The notes: a model not told the origin generated them from the letters alone. A stretch of 64,000 nucleotides of DNA from Gerris lacustris (GCA_951217055.1 OX578286.1:13541050-13605049); one strand, 5' to 3'. Shown: positions 1-12,102, counted from the first letter of the stretch. A program made the numbers and translations.

Positions 1-1640
1 ACATGGACAAGGCTTAACTCTTTTCACAATATAACAAAAAATAGAAGTATTAATAAGAATACGTCAAAAAATTGTCTATGGAGCTGTCACTAGAATGCCA
101 CGAGAAAGAGTGTCATACGTTTTAAACATAAATATGTTATGGGCAAAAAATAGGACGCCAGTCGGGTAGAATTTTTTTTAAATATTCAATAATAAATCAA
201 TTTAATCACACAAAAAATGAACAGTATACAGTGTTTAAATATATATGAGGATTTTTGTTGGAGTAGCGACGGATAGATATTTTAATGATACGTTGGACGT
301 TGGTACATAACACAACTTGCCTGGTTTTTGAAAAAATTTAGATGGTTTGTTGCCGGTAGTCAACTAATGGCCCTATATTAATCCCAACCCTTGGCCCCAA
401 TATCTTCCAATCTCAATTGCGTTCAAACATTCTTTTGAAGCATCTATATTTTAAAAAAAACTCATCCAATTTTCATAAAATTTTGATTATACATACTATG
501 TAAAGTAGCCCACAGATGGTCCCATAATAATTTCAAGTTTTCCACCTACGCACATTTAATATACAATCAAAAATTAATGTCACTGTGCTGGATATTAAAA
601 CCATTTTGACATTGCATGTAGACCTTCAAGAAATGTCAAAGAAGTTCCATAAATTTGACCCAGCTTTATTTATTTTTCAGGATCTGTAGGCAAAACTGAG
701 AACCCTTATATTTTCCTGAGTTTGTCTACTTATCCCTCGTAAGCGCATCCTGTAGCTCCGAAAGTGCCACAACACAAAACTTTGACAATTTGCAGTTGTT
801 ATGTGAGATAACCAAAACATAAAGAAGAAATATTAAAACATAATTAAAAACATAATTCCTCCAACACAATGGGTAGACTTTTTTTAATGTTAATGCGTAG
901 TGCGGGTTTTTGCACCCTGAGTACAAATATATATTTGGTTTCGTTTTTGTACCAATTCATATTTACACTATGTGTCCTTAAATATTGCAATACCTCCCCC
1001 CCCCCCCCCCCGCAATTTTTTAATTAAAAAAATAAATAAATAGAAAGCGGGGTTTCTCGGACTTTCATAATACACTACCAAATTTAAAATATATAAATAA
1101 CAATCAACCCAGACAGCTGATAAAATAAATAATATAAAATAATTCAAAATATAAACAAGAACTATTTCTATCGAAAAGTTTCTGTCGATACTTCAATTGA
1201 TGATGATGGGGAAATAGTTTCGAAATTATTCAGCGTTATAGTTTCAAATTTCAAAAGTCAATACTTCAAAATAATGGCTGATATCAAAACTAAATTCAGT
1301 GGAAAGTTTGTCTTATAAAGAGGTTGGTGCAAATTTCATCGTAATCGGAATAATTTTCCAGTTTTGATACGAATTTTCGATAAACTATCTCTCTAGCTTA
1401 AAAAATTGTACGAGTTAAGAGTGACACAGACATTCAGGCAGATGATGATGTTTCTGAACCTGCAAGCCAAATTTGATCAAAATCGGTCCAGTTGTTCAGG
1501 CATCGCACGTGTCTGCGCAAACACATGACGATACAGACCGATATTTTCATATTATTTTCATTTATATTTTATATCTAACATATAGTTAGAACATATATTT
1601 CAATTATAATTACAATAAGAAATAAATGTTTATATATATT
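1..1640. other. Unannotated AT-rich stretch with TE debris
   Basis: No gene is visible. Positions about 672-745 resemble the left part of the family C repeat described at 9652 (the 'gtaggcaaaac...ccttatatt' stretch). Positions about 1440-1545 carry a decayed 'caaatttgatcaaaatcggtcc' TE tail, the same type of tail seen in families A and B. A poly-C run lies near 997-1011. The rest is AT-rich sequence with nothing recognised. Confidence 0.5.
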
Positions 1641-2233
1641 TGTTCGCGCCAGGGAGCTCTTGGCTTGACCTGACCACGATTGGGTAATATAAAGAAAAAG
1701 GAAATAATAAGAATAAAATAAATAAAGAAATGATTAAGCGGACTGTAGATTTGTGTATTTAAAGAGAAATATTAAATATAATAGGTGATATCAGATATAT
1801 ATATTTTAAATAATACTAGCTGGATTGGAGTGTAGAGATGAGGTGAGGTGAAGTGCGGTGGCAGATGGTGATATCTCCTGTGGGTGGTGATAGAGTTGGA
1901 TCCCAGCAAGTTTAGAAGTTCTTCACTTTCCTACTGTCTGGATAAAGAGAAGAACCTTGCTGAACTCCGGTATATCATTATATCCATGGTATCACTTGGA
2001 TGACCAGGATAATTGTAGATATATAATGTCACATTAAATGTTAAACATTAAAAAAAATGGCCACTACACCCATGGAGGGCTACACACACACTTGCCATTT
2101 CAGGCTTTTCCTTGCAGCAAATCCTGAGATAGCAGGTCTGCCAATAGCACTGAAGGGACAAACTTCTAATCCAAGAACTTGGGGGGGGGGCCCTTCAGAT
2201 GCTGGCAGAATTTTGTTCAATGGTGCTTGAACA
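1641..2233 (-). repeat. Left LTR (3' LTR if the element is on the minus strand)
   Basis: This 593-bp LTR matches 6851-7444 base for base apart from a 10-G run near 2171. It contains the short AT-rich stretch and the 'aggtgaggtgaagtgcggtggc' purine-rich block near 1840 in both copies. Near-identity means the insertion happened very recently, since the two LTRs are identical at the moment of integration. Confidence 0.9.
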
Positions 2234-3289
2234 TACCGCCTACCTAAACGTACGTTTAAGACTCCAGTAGTGTAGACAAAATGAAAGATATTGGAAAAAC
2301 AAAATATTATATTAAATTTTTGAAAAGAGCAGCAAGCCCGCAAAACAGAGGTACTCCAGTCAGTGAAAACCGAGCTTTATGTCTTCCGCTGTCAGACTCC
2401 TTGTGTTGAAGCCCGCAAAACAGAGGTACTCCAGTCAGAAAACCTGGGTTGCGTTTCCAAAAGTCGAGGCTCAACGGCATGTTATTTATGTTTATTTTTG
2501 TGCAGTTTACTGAGCTTTATGCCTACCGTACAAGTATAAAATATATGTAAAGAAAAATTAAAGTTTCAAAAAACAATTGCTTAAAGGTAATAGCAAAACA
2601 AATTTAGTTGGTTAAATAAGGTGGAAAATAAATTAACAACAGACTTATAACAACAATAACAATTAAACTAGAGTTTAAATGAGTGTTAAAGAAAGTGTGA
2701 AACACGTACAAAAAAAATTAAACATGTAAATAAAATTTAATTAAAAGAGTCCTTTGGCGATTTATGATAAAATAAATTAATAAATGACTAGAGAAGTAAG
2801 TAAATAAAGAAAATACCTAATGCATTGAATTATCTAAGTTAGTCCATTAGACTGAACTAAACTTGAGAATTTTAGTAATTCAAAAAAAAGAAGAAAATTT
2901 TGAGAATTCAAAAAATAAGTTAAACAATTCTTACAAATAAAGCAGGATACCTAAAAGTTAAAGAAAACTCCGTCAGAGATACCCTAAGAAGCAAACTCAA
3001 AACTGACAAGTTAAATCATTAAAAATTAAATTCCATGCCACTACATAGAAAGCAGGCTAATTGAAATCATAGGTCAAATAGAAAATTTGAAGTCCAAAGA
3101 AATAATATCGCCAAAACAATAAATATCACAGACATTGAAATAAAAACACTTAACTTACTCCAAACTATGATCTTAAAATCAGAAGGTAAAGGAACCCTAA
3201 CATGGCTGCAGAGTAAGCTAGCCACATTAAAGGGAGAAAAGATATCAGCGCTACAAAACAGTGAAAGTGCAAAGGCAGCTGATAAGAAT

Positions 3290-3800
3290 GAAGATATGCT
3301 AGATAGGTGCTGCATAAGGCAATTTAAACGTATCTAGCATATAAACTCTAAGTCCAGAGCTATGTAAGACAAACCACGGGCGAACAATGGTCCCGTGCTG
3401 TAAGAGACAGACTACTGGTTTACAATATTCCAGCGCTGCAGGAGATAGACTAACTGGCTTAGAGTAACCCAGTGCTGCATAAAAGCAAGCTAACTGGTTA
3501 AGCTATGAACCTGAATGAAAATAATTTGAAGGGTGACGTAATATGTTGACAAATAAATAAATTGTAAGAACATATAAAGATAAATTGTAAAAATAAAATA
3601 AGATATATCAGTGCTGCCGAGAAGGCAGACAACTGGTAAGGATGAATATATGCTAGATGAGTGCTGCAAAGAAGGCAATTTAAACCCATCTGCATAAAAA
3701 CTCAAGTCCAGCTCTGAATTAGACAGACAAACTGGCTGAGAGGAATCCAGTGCTGACATTAGCCGCTAACTGGTTGGGTCTATGAAGCTGAAGTATTACG
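3290..3800. repeat. Degenerate internal repeats of the LTR element
   Basis: Two diverged direct copies of about 350 bp (starting near 3292 and 3645) share 'tatgctagat..gtgctgc', 'ggcaatttaaac' and 'aagtccag'. Inside them a shorter motif recurs: 'agtgctgc' followed some 20 bases later by 'ctaactggtt' or 'caactggt' (near 3410, 3445, 3490, 3630, 3765). A similar diverged pair starts near 4105 and 4325 (the 'gttgtcag..gatgtagt' stretch). This could be a structural RNA domain or simple expansion. No protein is encoded. Confidence 0.5.
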
Positions 3801-6800
3801 TCACTGGTTGAGAAAAATAAATTAAACAAAGTTATGAAGAAATTAAGAGAAATGTGCTTAATATCTGGAAGCTGTTAAATAAAAGTTTGTAATTAAAGAC
3901 TCCAATAAAAAGGAACAAACATATAAAAAGAACTTATGAACATGGAAGATATTCTAAGAGTTAAATATCTCTCCCGCCTACCATGAAAATTCTTACTCAG
4001 TACCTAGATTAATAAATTTAAAGAAAAACAAATAAATTAATAAATTGTTGAAAAGGCAAGAGTGAAGTTCTCCATGATTATTTAAATAAAGAGAAATTGA
4101 CATTTGAAAATATGCGATTGTCAAAAAGGATGTAGATAGTAACAAGACATCTGCAAAAATACAGTGCTACAAAGGAAGTAGGCTATCTGCAAGATTATTG
4201 CAAACTCCAACTTTGTGAAGACATAAAGTTAAATAAAATGCATATTGCCGAAGCAATTGAAGAGCAAATAAATGTCTTGAACATTTGGGAAGATTATGGA
4301 CAACAAGAAATATAAAGCAATAACATGCGGTTGTCAGAGAAGATGTAGTCAGCAACAAGGCATCTACAGAAAATATACACTGTGTGAACAACAGAGTTAA
4401 ATAGACAATATATGACATTGCCAAATAAAATAATAGAGGTAGACTTTATACAACAGTTCTACAGACATGAAATCATCCGCCAAACAAGCAGTGGTAAAAA
4501 AATAAATAAATAAATTAAGTTGCATGAAATAAAATAAAAATATAGCTAGTGCACAGACAAGAAAAGGTGCAACACTAAATAGTGAGTGGATAAGCTATGG
4601 TAAACATAGGATGATCACTGCAGTATAAATTAAGAAGATCCACAAGAGATAATCTCAAAAAAAAACAATTACAACGTTGTTAACCTAACAAAATTAGATA
4701 TTTTCGGATACATCTCTTATTCGACGTCCTATTTATTGTTTTAGTATAATAATTAAAAAAGGTTAAAATTATAAAAGAATGATAAAGTTGTTAACTGTGA
4801 CCTTTATAAAAACAATGTAAACAACATTTAATGTTTATTATATCGAAATAAATGATATTATCTATCTATCTTATTCGACGATGAAAGCTGTCTTATGTGA
4901 AAGACATAAATTAATAATTCAAATTAGACCAATTAAATAAAGTAGATCCCTAAAAATTAATTAAGAATAAAATGCGAATTAAACTTCTCTATCAAAATCA
5001 CCAAAGGTACAATAAAATTATAATTAATCCAATTTGATTGGAAAAGAGTGGTTATAACCATAAAGCTGTACCAACAAAAGAGTACTGACATAAATTGTTA
5101 TAGAAATAAATAATTATAAACTTTAAAAATTTTAGATTACAAAAAACTAAAACCAATTTAACAATAAAAGCGATATATAAAGGCTTTAGTAACAAATAAA
5201 TAAATGCTTTAGCATGTAACAAGTTTATAAATAAAATATCTATAACAATTAACCAACAATAAATAACAAATAAATAATTTAAACTAGTTAATATAAATGA
5301 AAAGATTATTAATTAAAATAATTTTAACTAGTATTTCAATAAACAGATTATAACATAATTTGAATGCTATATAAGTTCGAGTAAACAATAAATAACTCTT
5401 TATAATTAGGCCAACAATAAAATTAATACTCTATTAAATAACATATATATATAAAAAATAACAACATACATAACAGAGTGAAAGAATAAATTAATTTATA
5501 TAAAATAAAATAATTAATTTTAATGACTAGTTAAACTATTAACAATTCAGCACCATAAAAATTAAATAAAAAACAGAGACTCCAGACCCACACAACTGAA
5601 TTCAGTGAAAAAACACTGGGAAGAAATAATTAAATTCTTCCATTTGCAAGTAAATAAACCTGGGTTCAAACCGGGTTGCATCAGTACAAAAGTTCACACA
5701 TGATTATGTTAAGTGTGCTTTCTCTCAAAGAGTTGTTTACATCTCCAGAAAAGTTATAATTTAACATATTAAAAAAAGTGAAAATCAAAAACAATTAATG
5801 AAATAATAATTAATAATAGTTAATGCAGCTGTGACATTAATTGGATTACTCTGGGACAAGAATAACTGTGGCAAGAAACAAATTTTAGAAGACATCTATG
5901 CACAAGGCCTTTCTTCACTTAAGAAATCAAGAAAAAATAAATAATAATTAGACATTTTATGTGCTAAATTGTGTAAATAGTAGTTACAATTGAAATTCAT
6001 TTTAATTTTGATATTATGTTGTGCCTAAAGAGTTTGGAGATTTAAGCTGATGTAAAACAGAGGAACTGTAGTACAAATTTATAGTAAAATGATATTTAAA
6101 ATAGATCAATTTTACAAATTGTAAGTAAATTATTTTTAAGTTTTAATACATAAATGTATTGAGTTTAATGTGTACTAATTAAGATACAATTTAGTGTAAA
6201 TTAATGTACTTTAAAGTTTAAGTAAACAACTTTAATGTAATTCATATGTCAATATACAATTATTTAAACATAGAATTATATTATAGACTCTGGCTATAAT
6301 TATTATTCCTCTATCACTCCTAGTCACTATACATTTTGACAAATAAATTAATTGTGAAAAACTCACCAGACTATTAGACCATATGTCATATATAAGTATT
6401 TCTCTGTATTATAAATTAATACCTAATCTAAGAAAAAAAGAAATATTAGAGATAAATTAAAAAAAAATGAAATACAGTAAGCCAAATCCAAATTAATAAA
6501 TTTAATGGGAAGACAAAAATTACAAGAGCAAGGTAGGTGCTTTAAGGATATTAAATTAATATACAATTTACATACTTTGAATGGACAAAACAAACTAAAA
6601 TAAAAATTGAAAATATATATATTAATTATAACAGTAACAATACAAATGATTAATAAATGAATGATTGTGTGAAAAAGGTAAGTTTAAGCAACATAACCTG
6701 CTCAACAAGCATGGCACCTTCCTCCTTTAAGTTTATAAAATTGAGTATATAACTATAAGAATTGAAATATATAAAAGGCAATAAATCACATCTATGGCTC

Positions 6801-6850
6801 ACAAGACAATTAAGTATTTTTACAATTTATCCGGCCCAAAGCCGACCATA

Positions 6851-7444
6851 TGTTCGCGCCAGGGAGCTCTTGGCTTGACCTGACCACGATTGGGTAATAT
6901 AAAGAAAAAGGAAATAATAAGAATAAAATAAATAAAGAAATGATTAAGCGGACTGTAGATTTGTGTATTTAAAGAGAAATATTAAATATAATAGGTGATA
7001 TCAGATATATATATTTTAAATAATACTAGCTGGATTGGAGTGTAGAGATGAGGTGAGGTGAAGTGCGGTGGCAGATGGTGATATCTCCTGTGGGTGGTGA
7101 TAGAGTTGGATCCCAGCAAGTTTAGAAGTTCTTCACTTTCCTACTGTCTGGATAAAGAGAAGAACCTTGCTGAACTCCGGTATATCATTATATCCATGGT
7201 ATCACTTGGATGACCAGGATAATTGTAGATATATAATGTCACATTAAATGTTAAACATTAAAAAAAATGGCCACTACACCCATGGAGGGCTACACACACA
7301 CTTGCCATTTCAGGCTTTTCCTTGCAGCAAATCCTGAGATAGCAGGTCTGCCAATAGCACTGAAGGGACAAACTTCTAATCCAAGAACTTGGGGGGGGGG
7401 GCCCTTCAGATGCTGGCAGAATTTTGTTCAATGGTGCTTGAACA
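6851..7444 (-). repeat. Right LTR (5' LTR if the element is on the minus strand)
   Basis: This 594-bp copy of the LTR at 1641-2233 has an 11-G run near 7391. Immediately inside it (6831-6850) lies the candidate primer-binding site on the minus strand, beginning TGGTCGGC after a 2-base spacer. Confidence 0.9.
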
Positions 7445-7556
7445 ATATTTGTAATGAGCTCATTTAATCAATATATTGTAATGTGCATTTATTTGATACC
7501 CCACTTTATAAAATATTCTTTTTTGAAAATGTTAAAATAGTTATTTATGCACCTAG

Positions 7557-7729
7557 GGAGTAAAGTAAGCCATTATTCCCTGAGCGAAAACAGTTGGTTC
7601 TTGAGGCGAAGCCGAAGGAACCATGGTCCCTAAATCCCGAGGCGAAGCCGAGGGAATTAGACGCTTTACTTTAATAACTCTAATTAGCGCGAGAATTATC
7701 GCGAGGGGAGTAATGGCACTTTACTTACG
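7557..7729. mobile_element. Small MITE-like element with hairpins
   Basis: An imperfect inverted repeat pairs 7557-7582 (gggagtaaagtaagccatta) with 7705-7729 (the reverse complement of gtaaagtgccattactcccc). Between the arms are two short hairpins: GTTC..GGC-GAA-GCC..GAAC at about 7598-7622 and TCCC..GGC-GAA-GCC..GGGA at about 7634-7654. Both have the same GAA triloop and tandem G-A mismatches in the stem. No clear target duplication was found. Non-coding. Confidence 0.55.
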
Positions 7730-8194
7730 AGGCACATCTCCAGTAGGAAGAAAATACACATTTTTCGTCCATAGCACAGTTTTTATTTATTATTTTAATA
7801 AATAACAAAAATTATTAGAACTTTTAATAGCAGATATAAGAGATTCAATATTAAAACAAATAAGAATTGGAATTAAACTCAAATAGAAGGTTATTTAGAT
7901 GCAGGTTATAATGATGTAAACAAAGATAAACATGGTCAAAAAAGCGCAGTGCCGCCAACCTGATTTCAACAACTTCATTACATTAGCCATACATTTTCTA
8001 CTATTTATAAAATAATTAAGTTGCAATCTTTACTTTTTCGCCCTACTTTTACTTTTTCTCCCTACTTTTTGAGTTTAGGGATGAAAAGACCTGTTTTAGT
8101 CCCTCTAAACTAATTAAAAATCATAACTTTTTTTCCCTACTGGAGATAAGGATTATTTTTTGCCTGTAACATAGAACATATAGTTTTAGGGGAC

Positions 8195-8552
8195 ACACAC
8201 ACAACATTTTGATTTTTTTTTATAAAATGGCATAAAAAAGTAAACAATATCCACAAGTGTTGTATAATTACGTTATCTACTCTTCAATACCTTTCATTTA
8301 ATACCCCACTCACACTTTAAAAAATCGCGTGACATGAATTCTCAGCCGTTTTGAATTTGCACAGTTGATAATTTTAAGTTCACCGTATTTTTCCCTTTTT
8401 GGGAAAAAGATCTTTAATACTGCAAAGTTTCATGTGTTTATCTCATTCCATTCAAAATTTATTGGAACCGTACAGAGTGACAGACAGACAGACACAGGAA
8501 CGAAACTAAAAGGGTTTCTTTTTTTGGTTTTACCAACGAAACCCTAAAAAAA
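8195..8552 (+). mobile_element. Family R interspersed repeat, copy 1
   Basis: This repeat matches 54066-54440 on the opposite strand, including 'gtttcatgtgtttatctc', 'ttggaaccgtacagag', 'gacagacagacac' and the terminal 'ggttttaccaacgaaaccct'. Its left end is unclear. The sequence between the blocks is diverged, so this is an old copy. Non-coding. Confidence 0.6.
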
Positions 8553-8559
8553 TAGTTAA

Positions 8560-9125
8560 ACATAAACAGAAAAAACTATAAAGGGCTGTTAGTTTAGCAA
8601 GAATAGAATAAAGAGGAATATTTAGTGATAGCCCAATGGCTGAGTAAGGAGGGGGAATTTGAAATTAATTAGGGGAAAGCTGGAAATTATTTTAACCACT
8701 TCAGTTAAGGCATGGAATGAACATACATACTAAGTTTTACCCCTCCTGTGAGGTAAGCTTCAGCCATTGTGGAAAGATTTATATACGGAAACCACGTCTT
8801 TTTAATTATCACAACAAAATTCAAAAAACAACCCACGCACAAAACATTGTCCATACAAATGTTGTAGAGCTTAAAATTCTGAATAGCGAGTGTACCCACA
8901 CTCCACACTTAATATCTTCGTTAAATATTTAGCTCACAATTATTTTCTATAGTTTTGCTTAATGGTTCAGAATGTTTTTATACATTTGATCTCTAAAGGG
9001 GAGTTCACACTATGCTGAATGAGGCAGATCGGCCTGTGCTGGGTGGCAAATTCAGGTCGCCGTGAAGTCCCCGTAGCTTTATGTGTGGACATCACGATCG
9101 GTGCCGAATAATCCCACGTGCACGT
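8560..9125. other. Unannotated stretch
   Basis: No gene or repeat family is recognised. The overlapping short frames on both strands at 8705-8932 look like chance. From about 8995 the sequence becomes less AT-rich and leads into the Crypton-like leader. Confidence 0.4.
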
Positions 9126-9379
9126 ACGATCAATCTACGATTGATACAAAATTTAAAAATGTTATCTCTGTTTAGATGTGTAGAAAGTGATTCTTTTCGT
9201 AGCTGTATTCATTGCGCATGCGCGTTCATAATTTTTTTTTTTCCCGCCCTAGTGCGGATAAAAAGAAGAATTCTTCACCTTAACGCACGATTAGCGTGTT
9301 TTTTTACATTAAACAAAAACTAATTTGCTGTTTGTTTAATTAAAGTAACTGTTTATATCGAGTTTTTAGTGAAAAAAAA
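9126..9379 (+). promoter_or_regulatory. 5' leader of a Crypton-like element, copy 1
   Basis: This is homologous to 13451-13671. Shared blocks are 'tctacgattgatac', 'atctctgtttag', 'ccgccctagtgcgg', 'ttcttcaccttaacgcacga' and 'actgtttatatcgagttttt' running to the ATG. In both copies the same short ORF follows. Relative to copy 2, a 26-bp stretch around 9296 is extra. The block probably holds the transposon promoter and 5' UTR, but no core promoter motif is certain. Confidence 0.55.
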
Positions 9380-9517
9380 ATGAGTGATTTAAGTGATTAT
9401 GACAAAAATGAGGAGAATAATACTCCTTCCGAAATAATTAATTCGGCAAAAAATACAACTAATGAATTAATGTCCGCGGCCTCTCTTCGTCCGCGTTTAA
9501 ATCTATTTTATCAATAA
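9380..9517 (+). pseudogene. Truncated ORF start of a Crypton-like element, copy 1
   Basis: The frame opens with ATG and encodes MSDLSDYDKNEENNTPSEII, then continues through about codon 31 in register with copy 2 at 13672. The two copies differ by an in-frame 3-base indel (GAG GAG versus GAG), as expected for sequence once under coding constraint. After codon 32 the frame runs into family A sequence ('cctctcttcgtccgcgttt') and stops at 9515-9517, so only the N-terminus survives. The longer copy suggests a tyrosine-recombinase transposon of the Crypton type. That identity is inference from an N-terminal pattern only. Confidence 0.4.
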
Positions 9518-10548
9518 CTAGATTTTTCCCGGGAAAACGGTTTATATCGTTATAGATTCGTATTTAAATGGACTACATTTTAGCATTTTTTAATCAAAAC
9601 CATCGGAACCCTTTTCGAGAAATAATCGTTTTACATGTTTTTTCAGTTTTTAGGGTCCGTAGGCAAAACCAAGGACCCTTATATTGTCCTGCGTGTGTCT
9701 GTCCGTCCGTCCGGTCGACCCACATATTTTAAAAATATAGCGACTTAAAAAATATAATTTTCAAAAAGATTAGGGTAAAAAATCTTAAGGGTTAAAATTT
9801 TTTTTCGACACAGTGAGGGGTATCATATGAAAGGGTACGTCGAGCTGATTACAAAAATATATAATTCATTGGTTATAACTTTGATAGGGCGAGCGTAGGC
9901 AAGTTTAAAGTGGGTGTGAAACGTGCCCCCCCCCTTTATCTCGCTTATGTGAAGTGCAAAAAATCTGAAAAAATTCCTGAACATTCTTCGACCAAAAGTA
10001 AAGATACCACTTTTTGGAAATTTCGAAAAAAAATATTATTTTATTTTTTATTGACAAAATACGTTTTTTTTATAACTATGGTCTTCTCGATGTATTTATA
10101 TTTATATGATTGTAGTCCGGTTCAGTGGCAAAAAAATAATTTATCAGAAGTTTGAATATCAGACCTATAGGATAGTTCAAAGTAAGCTTTTTAGCATTTT
10201 AAAAAACTCCATCAATAGGGTACTACTTATAATATACAGGGTTGCCTTCGGACCCTCGCTTCACACACTTGACCTGTTTATTGAAAGGTAGTGCCCCCAA
10301 ATTAAGAGTTAAAATTCATTTCTTGATTTTGCCTCGGGTTATGATTTTTCTAAACATGTATGCCAAATTTCATCAAAATCGGTCTAGTAGTTTAGGCTCC
10401 ACGCGTCTGCACAAACGACAGACAGACATTTTTTTCGAAAACCACTTTTTTGGACTCAGGGGACCTCAAAACGTGTAAATCCATCAAAATCTCAAAATCG
10501 AATTTTCGCGCCATCAAAATACTTCGTCTTTATATGAGAAAGTAAATA
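9479..10548 (+). mobile_element. Family A element, copy 1, split by family C
   Basis: The copy begins in the middle of the family ('ctctcttcgtccgcgttta'), runs to 9651, is interrupted by family C (9652-10288), and resumes at 10289 with 'tagtgcccccaaatt', ending with 'tatatgagaaagtaaa' at 10548. Its right half contains 'tatgccaaatttcatcaaaa', 'ttaggctccacgcgtctgca' and 'cagacagaca'. No functional protein is encoded, although a 78-codon frame crosses it. Confidence 0.75.
9652..10288 (+). mobile_element. Family C element inserted in family A
   Basis: It starts with 'agggtccgtaggcaaaacc' and, near its other side, carries the inverted counterpart 'gccttcggaccct' (10244-10256). A partial minus-strand copy lies at 59128-59460 and shares 'aatttcgaaaaaaatattat', 'gacaaaatacgtttttt' and 'gtccgg.tcagtggcaaaaa'. 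Family A consensus resumes directly at 10289, which fixes the right edge. The left part has the 'gtctgtccgtccgtcc' run common in insect repeats. Non-coding. Confidence 0.65.
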
Positions 10549-11640
10549 TTATGAGTTATGATAAAAGTAATTTAATGCCTTCAAAAATGATTTCAAAGAT
10601 GGTCAATTTGATAGAAGTGAAAAATCAGTGGAGCACTTTGAACATACAATAGTTAGAAAAACTTAAAATTTTAAGAAAGTCGAAAAATCCAATCCGCTTT
10701 AAAAGAGATACAGAGTGGAGAATTCTCGCGAGATCATCGGCTTCTCTCGCTACATTAAAGACACCTGGAATGTTTTTATTTTATTTTATGCCATATAATA
10801 TAAATTAATTACCAATTTCAATCACTGTTGAGAGCAATAAATTTCAGTATATTTAAGGTATTTGGTTTTTTTAACTACTAATAAAAAATTTATATACATA
10901 AATATAAATATAAAACAGTGTTTGAGAGTTTGCTGAGAGGCATATATTATTTTTTATGTATTTCTTATACATAAAAATGTTTGGTTTTAACTTTCGATCA
11001 AAACCCGAGATAAGCATACATATATGCAACGCAAAACACAACCAGAGCCGGCATAAAACGCTAAGATCAAGACATTGTATCCGATAAACAATAAAATTGG
11101 ATACTTAAAAAAAGTCAAAGTATCTGAAATAAACTAAAGTTTTCAATTCAAGATACGATGTTTATAACTCAAAGCGCTTAGTCAAGTCAGGTCTCTAAGT
11201 ACCTCCCTATTTTCACAAAGTGCATTTTATACCGTCCCACATTATAATGGTTGAAATAATAAAAAAAAAGATACGGATATAAAGTCCACAATATAAAACT
11301 AAAGAAATTAACTGCAGTCGTAAAACATAAAATTTGTGATTTTTATCTTAAATGAGTTAAAAACTTTCTGTGGAGTCCTTCGACAGTGATATTACTGTTC
11401 CGCGTGAACAGTTCTTCGTAAGATGTCTTGGGGAATAAAAATTGTCTCCGCTATTTTAGCAGTATTTTCTTTTTCTACTTCGGGGGGTCAGATCACATAT
11501 AGGTAGAGTCCATTAAGTAAACATAGTACACAGAGCTGCACCCAGGATATTTTTATGGAGGGGGCTTGAACCAAAGACTGTTAAATGTAGAAGTCGTAAC
11601 TAGAGGGGCTAGAGCAGGGTAGTCTACGCATTTGTCATTA
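10549..11640. other. Unannotated AT-rich stretch
   Basis: I see no gene, tandem array or terminal inverted repeat. A short segment near 10690-10760 (ctctcgctacattaaag) is less AT-rich but not recognised. Confidence 0.4.
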
Positions 11641-11799
11641 TAAAATGTGAGCAGTTTTATATGATTGGTACACTGATAAAACAAAGTAAATAGTATTAAA
11701 AGAAGCAAAAAAATATCTATTAAATTAAGTGATTAGATAGATAACACAACTTAAGTCTTTGGGGGAATAGCGTCGTCATTTGTGAGCTATATAAATCAG

Positions 11800-11957
11800 A
11801 GCGTCAAAACGCGGGGGAAGAGAACCTCTTAGGGGAATTGCAATAGATGCAAATTAGAGTATCATAATCATAACACGGGATCGAACCCACAATGTTGAGT
11901 CGCCTCGACTCATTGTTAGCCAAGGGCCGCCTAGAGCCCCTCAGCCACGCTGGCTCT
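11800..11957 (-). mobile_element. tRNA-derived SINE, Leu/Ser-type head
   Basis: Read on the minus strand from about 11957 the head is GCCAGCGTGGCTGAGGGG (A box), then a long variable-arm region, then the B box GGGTTCGATCCC (11878-11889). The long spacing between boxes suggests a class II (Leu or Ser) tRNA ancestor. The head matches the SINE at 24261-24557, and the tail segment 'gacgctctgatttat' is also shared. No target duplication could be fixed, so the 3' end is approximate. Confidence 0.65.
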
Positions 11958-12102
11958 TGGTTTCCGAGAAATTCGCCTAAAAACATAAAAAATAATTGAT
12001 TTTTTTGACGTTCATCCTTAAAATTTTCAAAAAAATAAGCATCTAAACATAAAAAACCGCGACTCATAACATGTAAAGTCCTTCATCGACCCCTTTTAAA
12101 AA

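Larger units (their letters stand above)
1641..7444 (-). mobile_element. Complete, young, non-coding LTR retrotransposon (LARD-like)
   Basis: Two direct LTRs, 1641-2233 and 6851-7444, start TGTTCGCGCC and end GGTGCTTGAACA, so the element has TG...CA ends inside a 5-bp TGTTC/GAACA inverted terminus. It is flanked by a 5-bp duplication, ATATT, just before 1641 and just after 7444. Read line by line, the LTRs are identical except for one G-run of 10 versus 11. The 4617-bp internal region has no reading frame longer than 89 codons and no gag, protease, reverse transcriptase or integrase motif. I assign the minus strand because, read that way, two bases after the 5' LTR there is TGGTCGGCTTTGGGCC, which begins TGG as a tRNA primer-binding site should. 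The plus reading has no TGG there. The matching tRNA is not identified. The minus polypurine tract (aggtaggcgg) is weak. A 5-bp duplication fits BEL/Pao or gypsy elements. The element must rely on proteins from an autonomous relative. Confidence 0.88.

Noticed and set aside
2080..2343. ORFs across the LTR (also 7267-7467)
   Set aside because: They lie within the LTR and follow its G-run. The two LTRs give different frames, so they are not genes.
10242..10478. Conserved frame with YAKFHQNR and RQTD residues in family A copies
   Set aside because: It recurs only where family A DNA is conserved, with different starts and frequent stops. It is DNA repeat conservation, not coding constraint.
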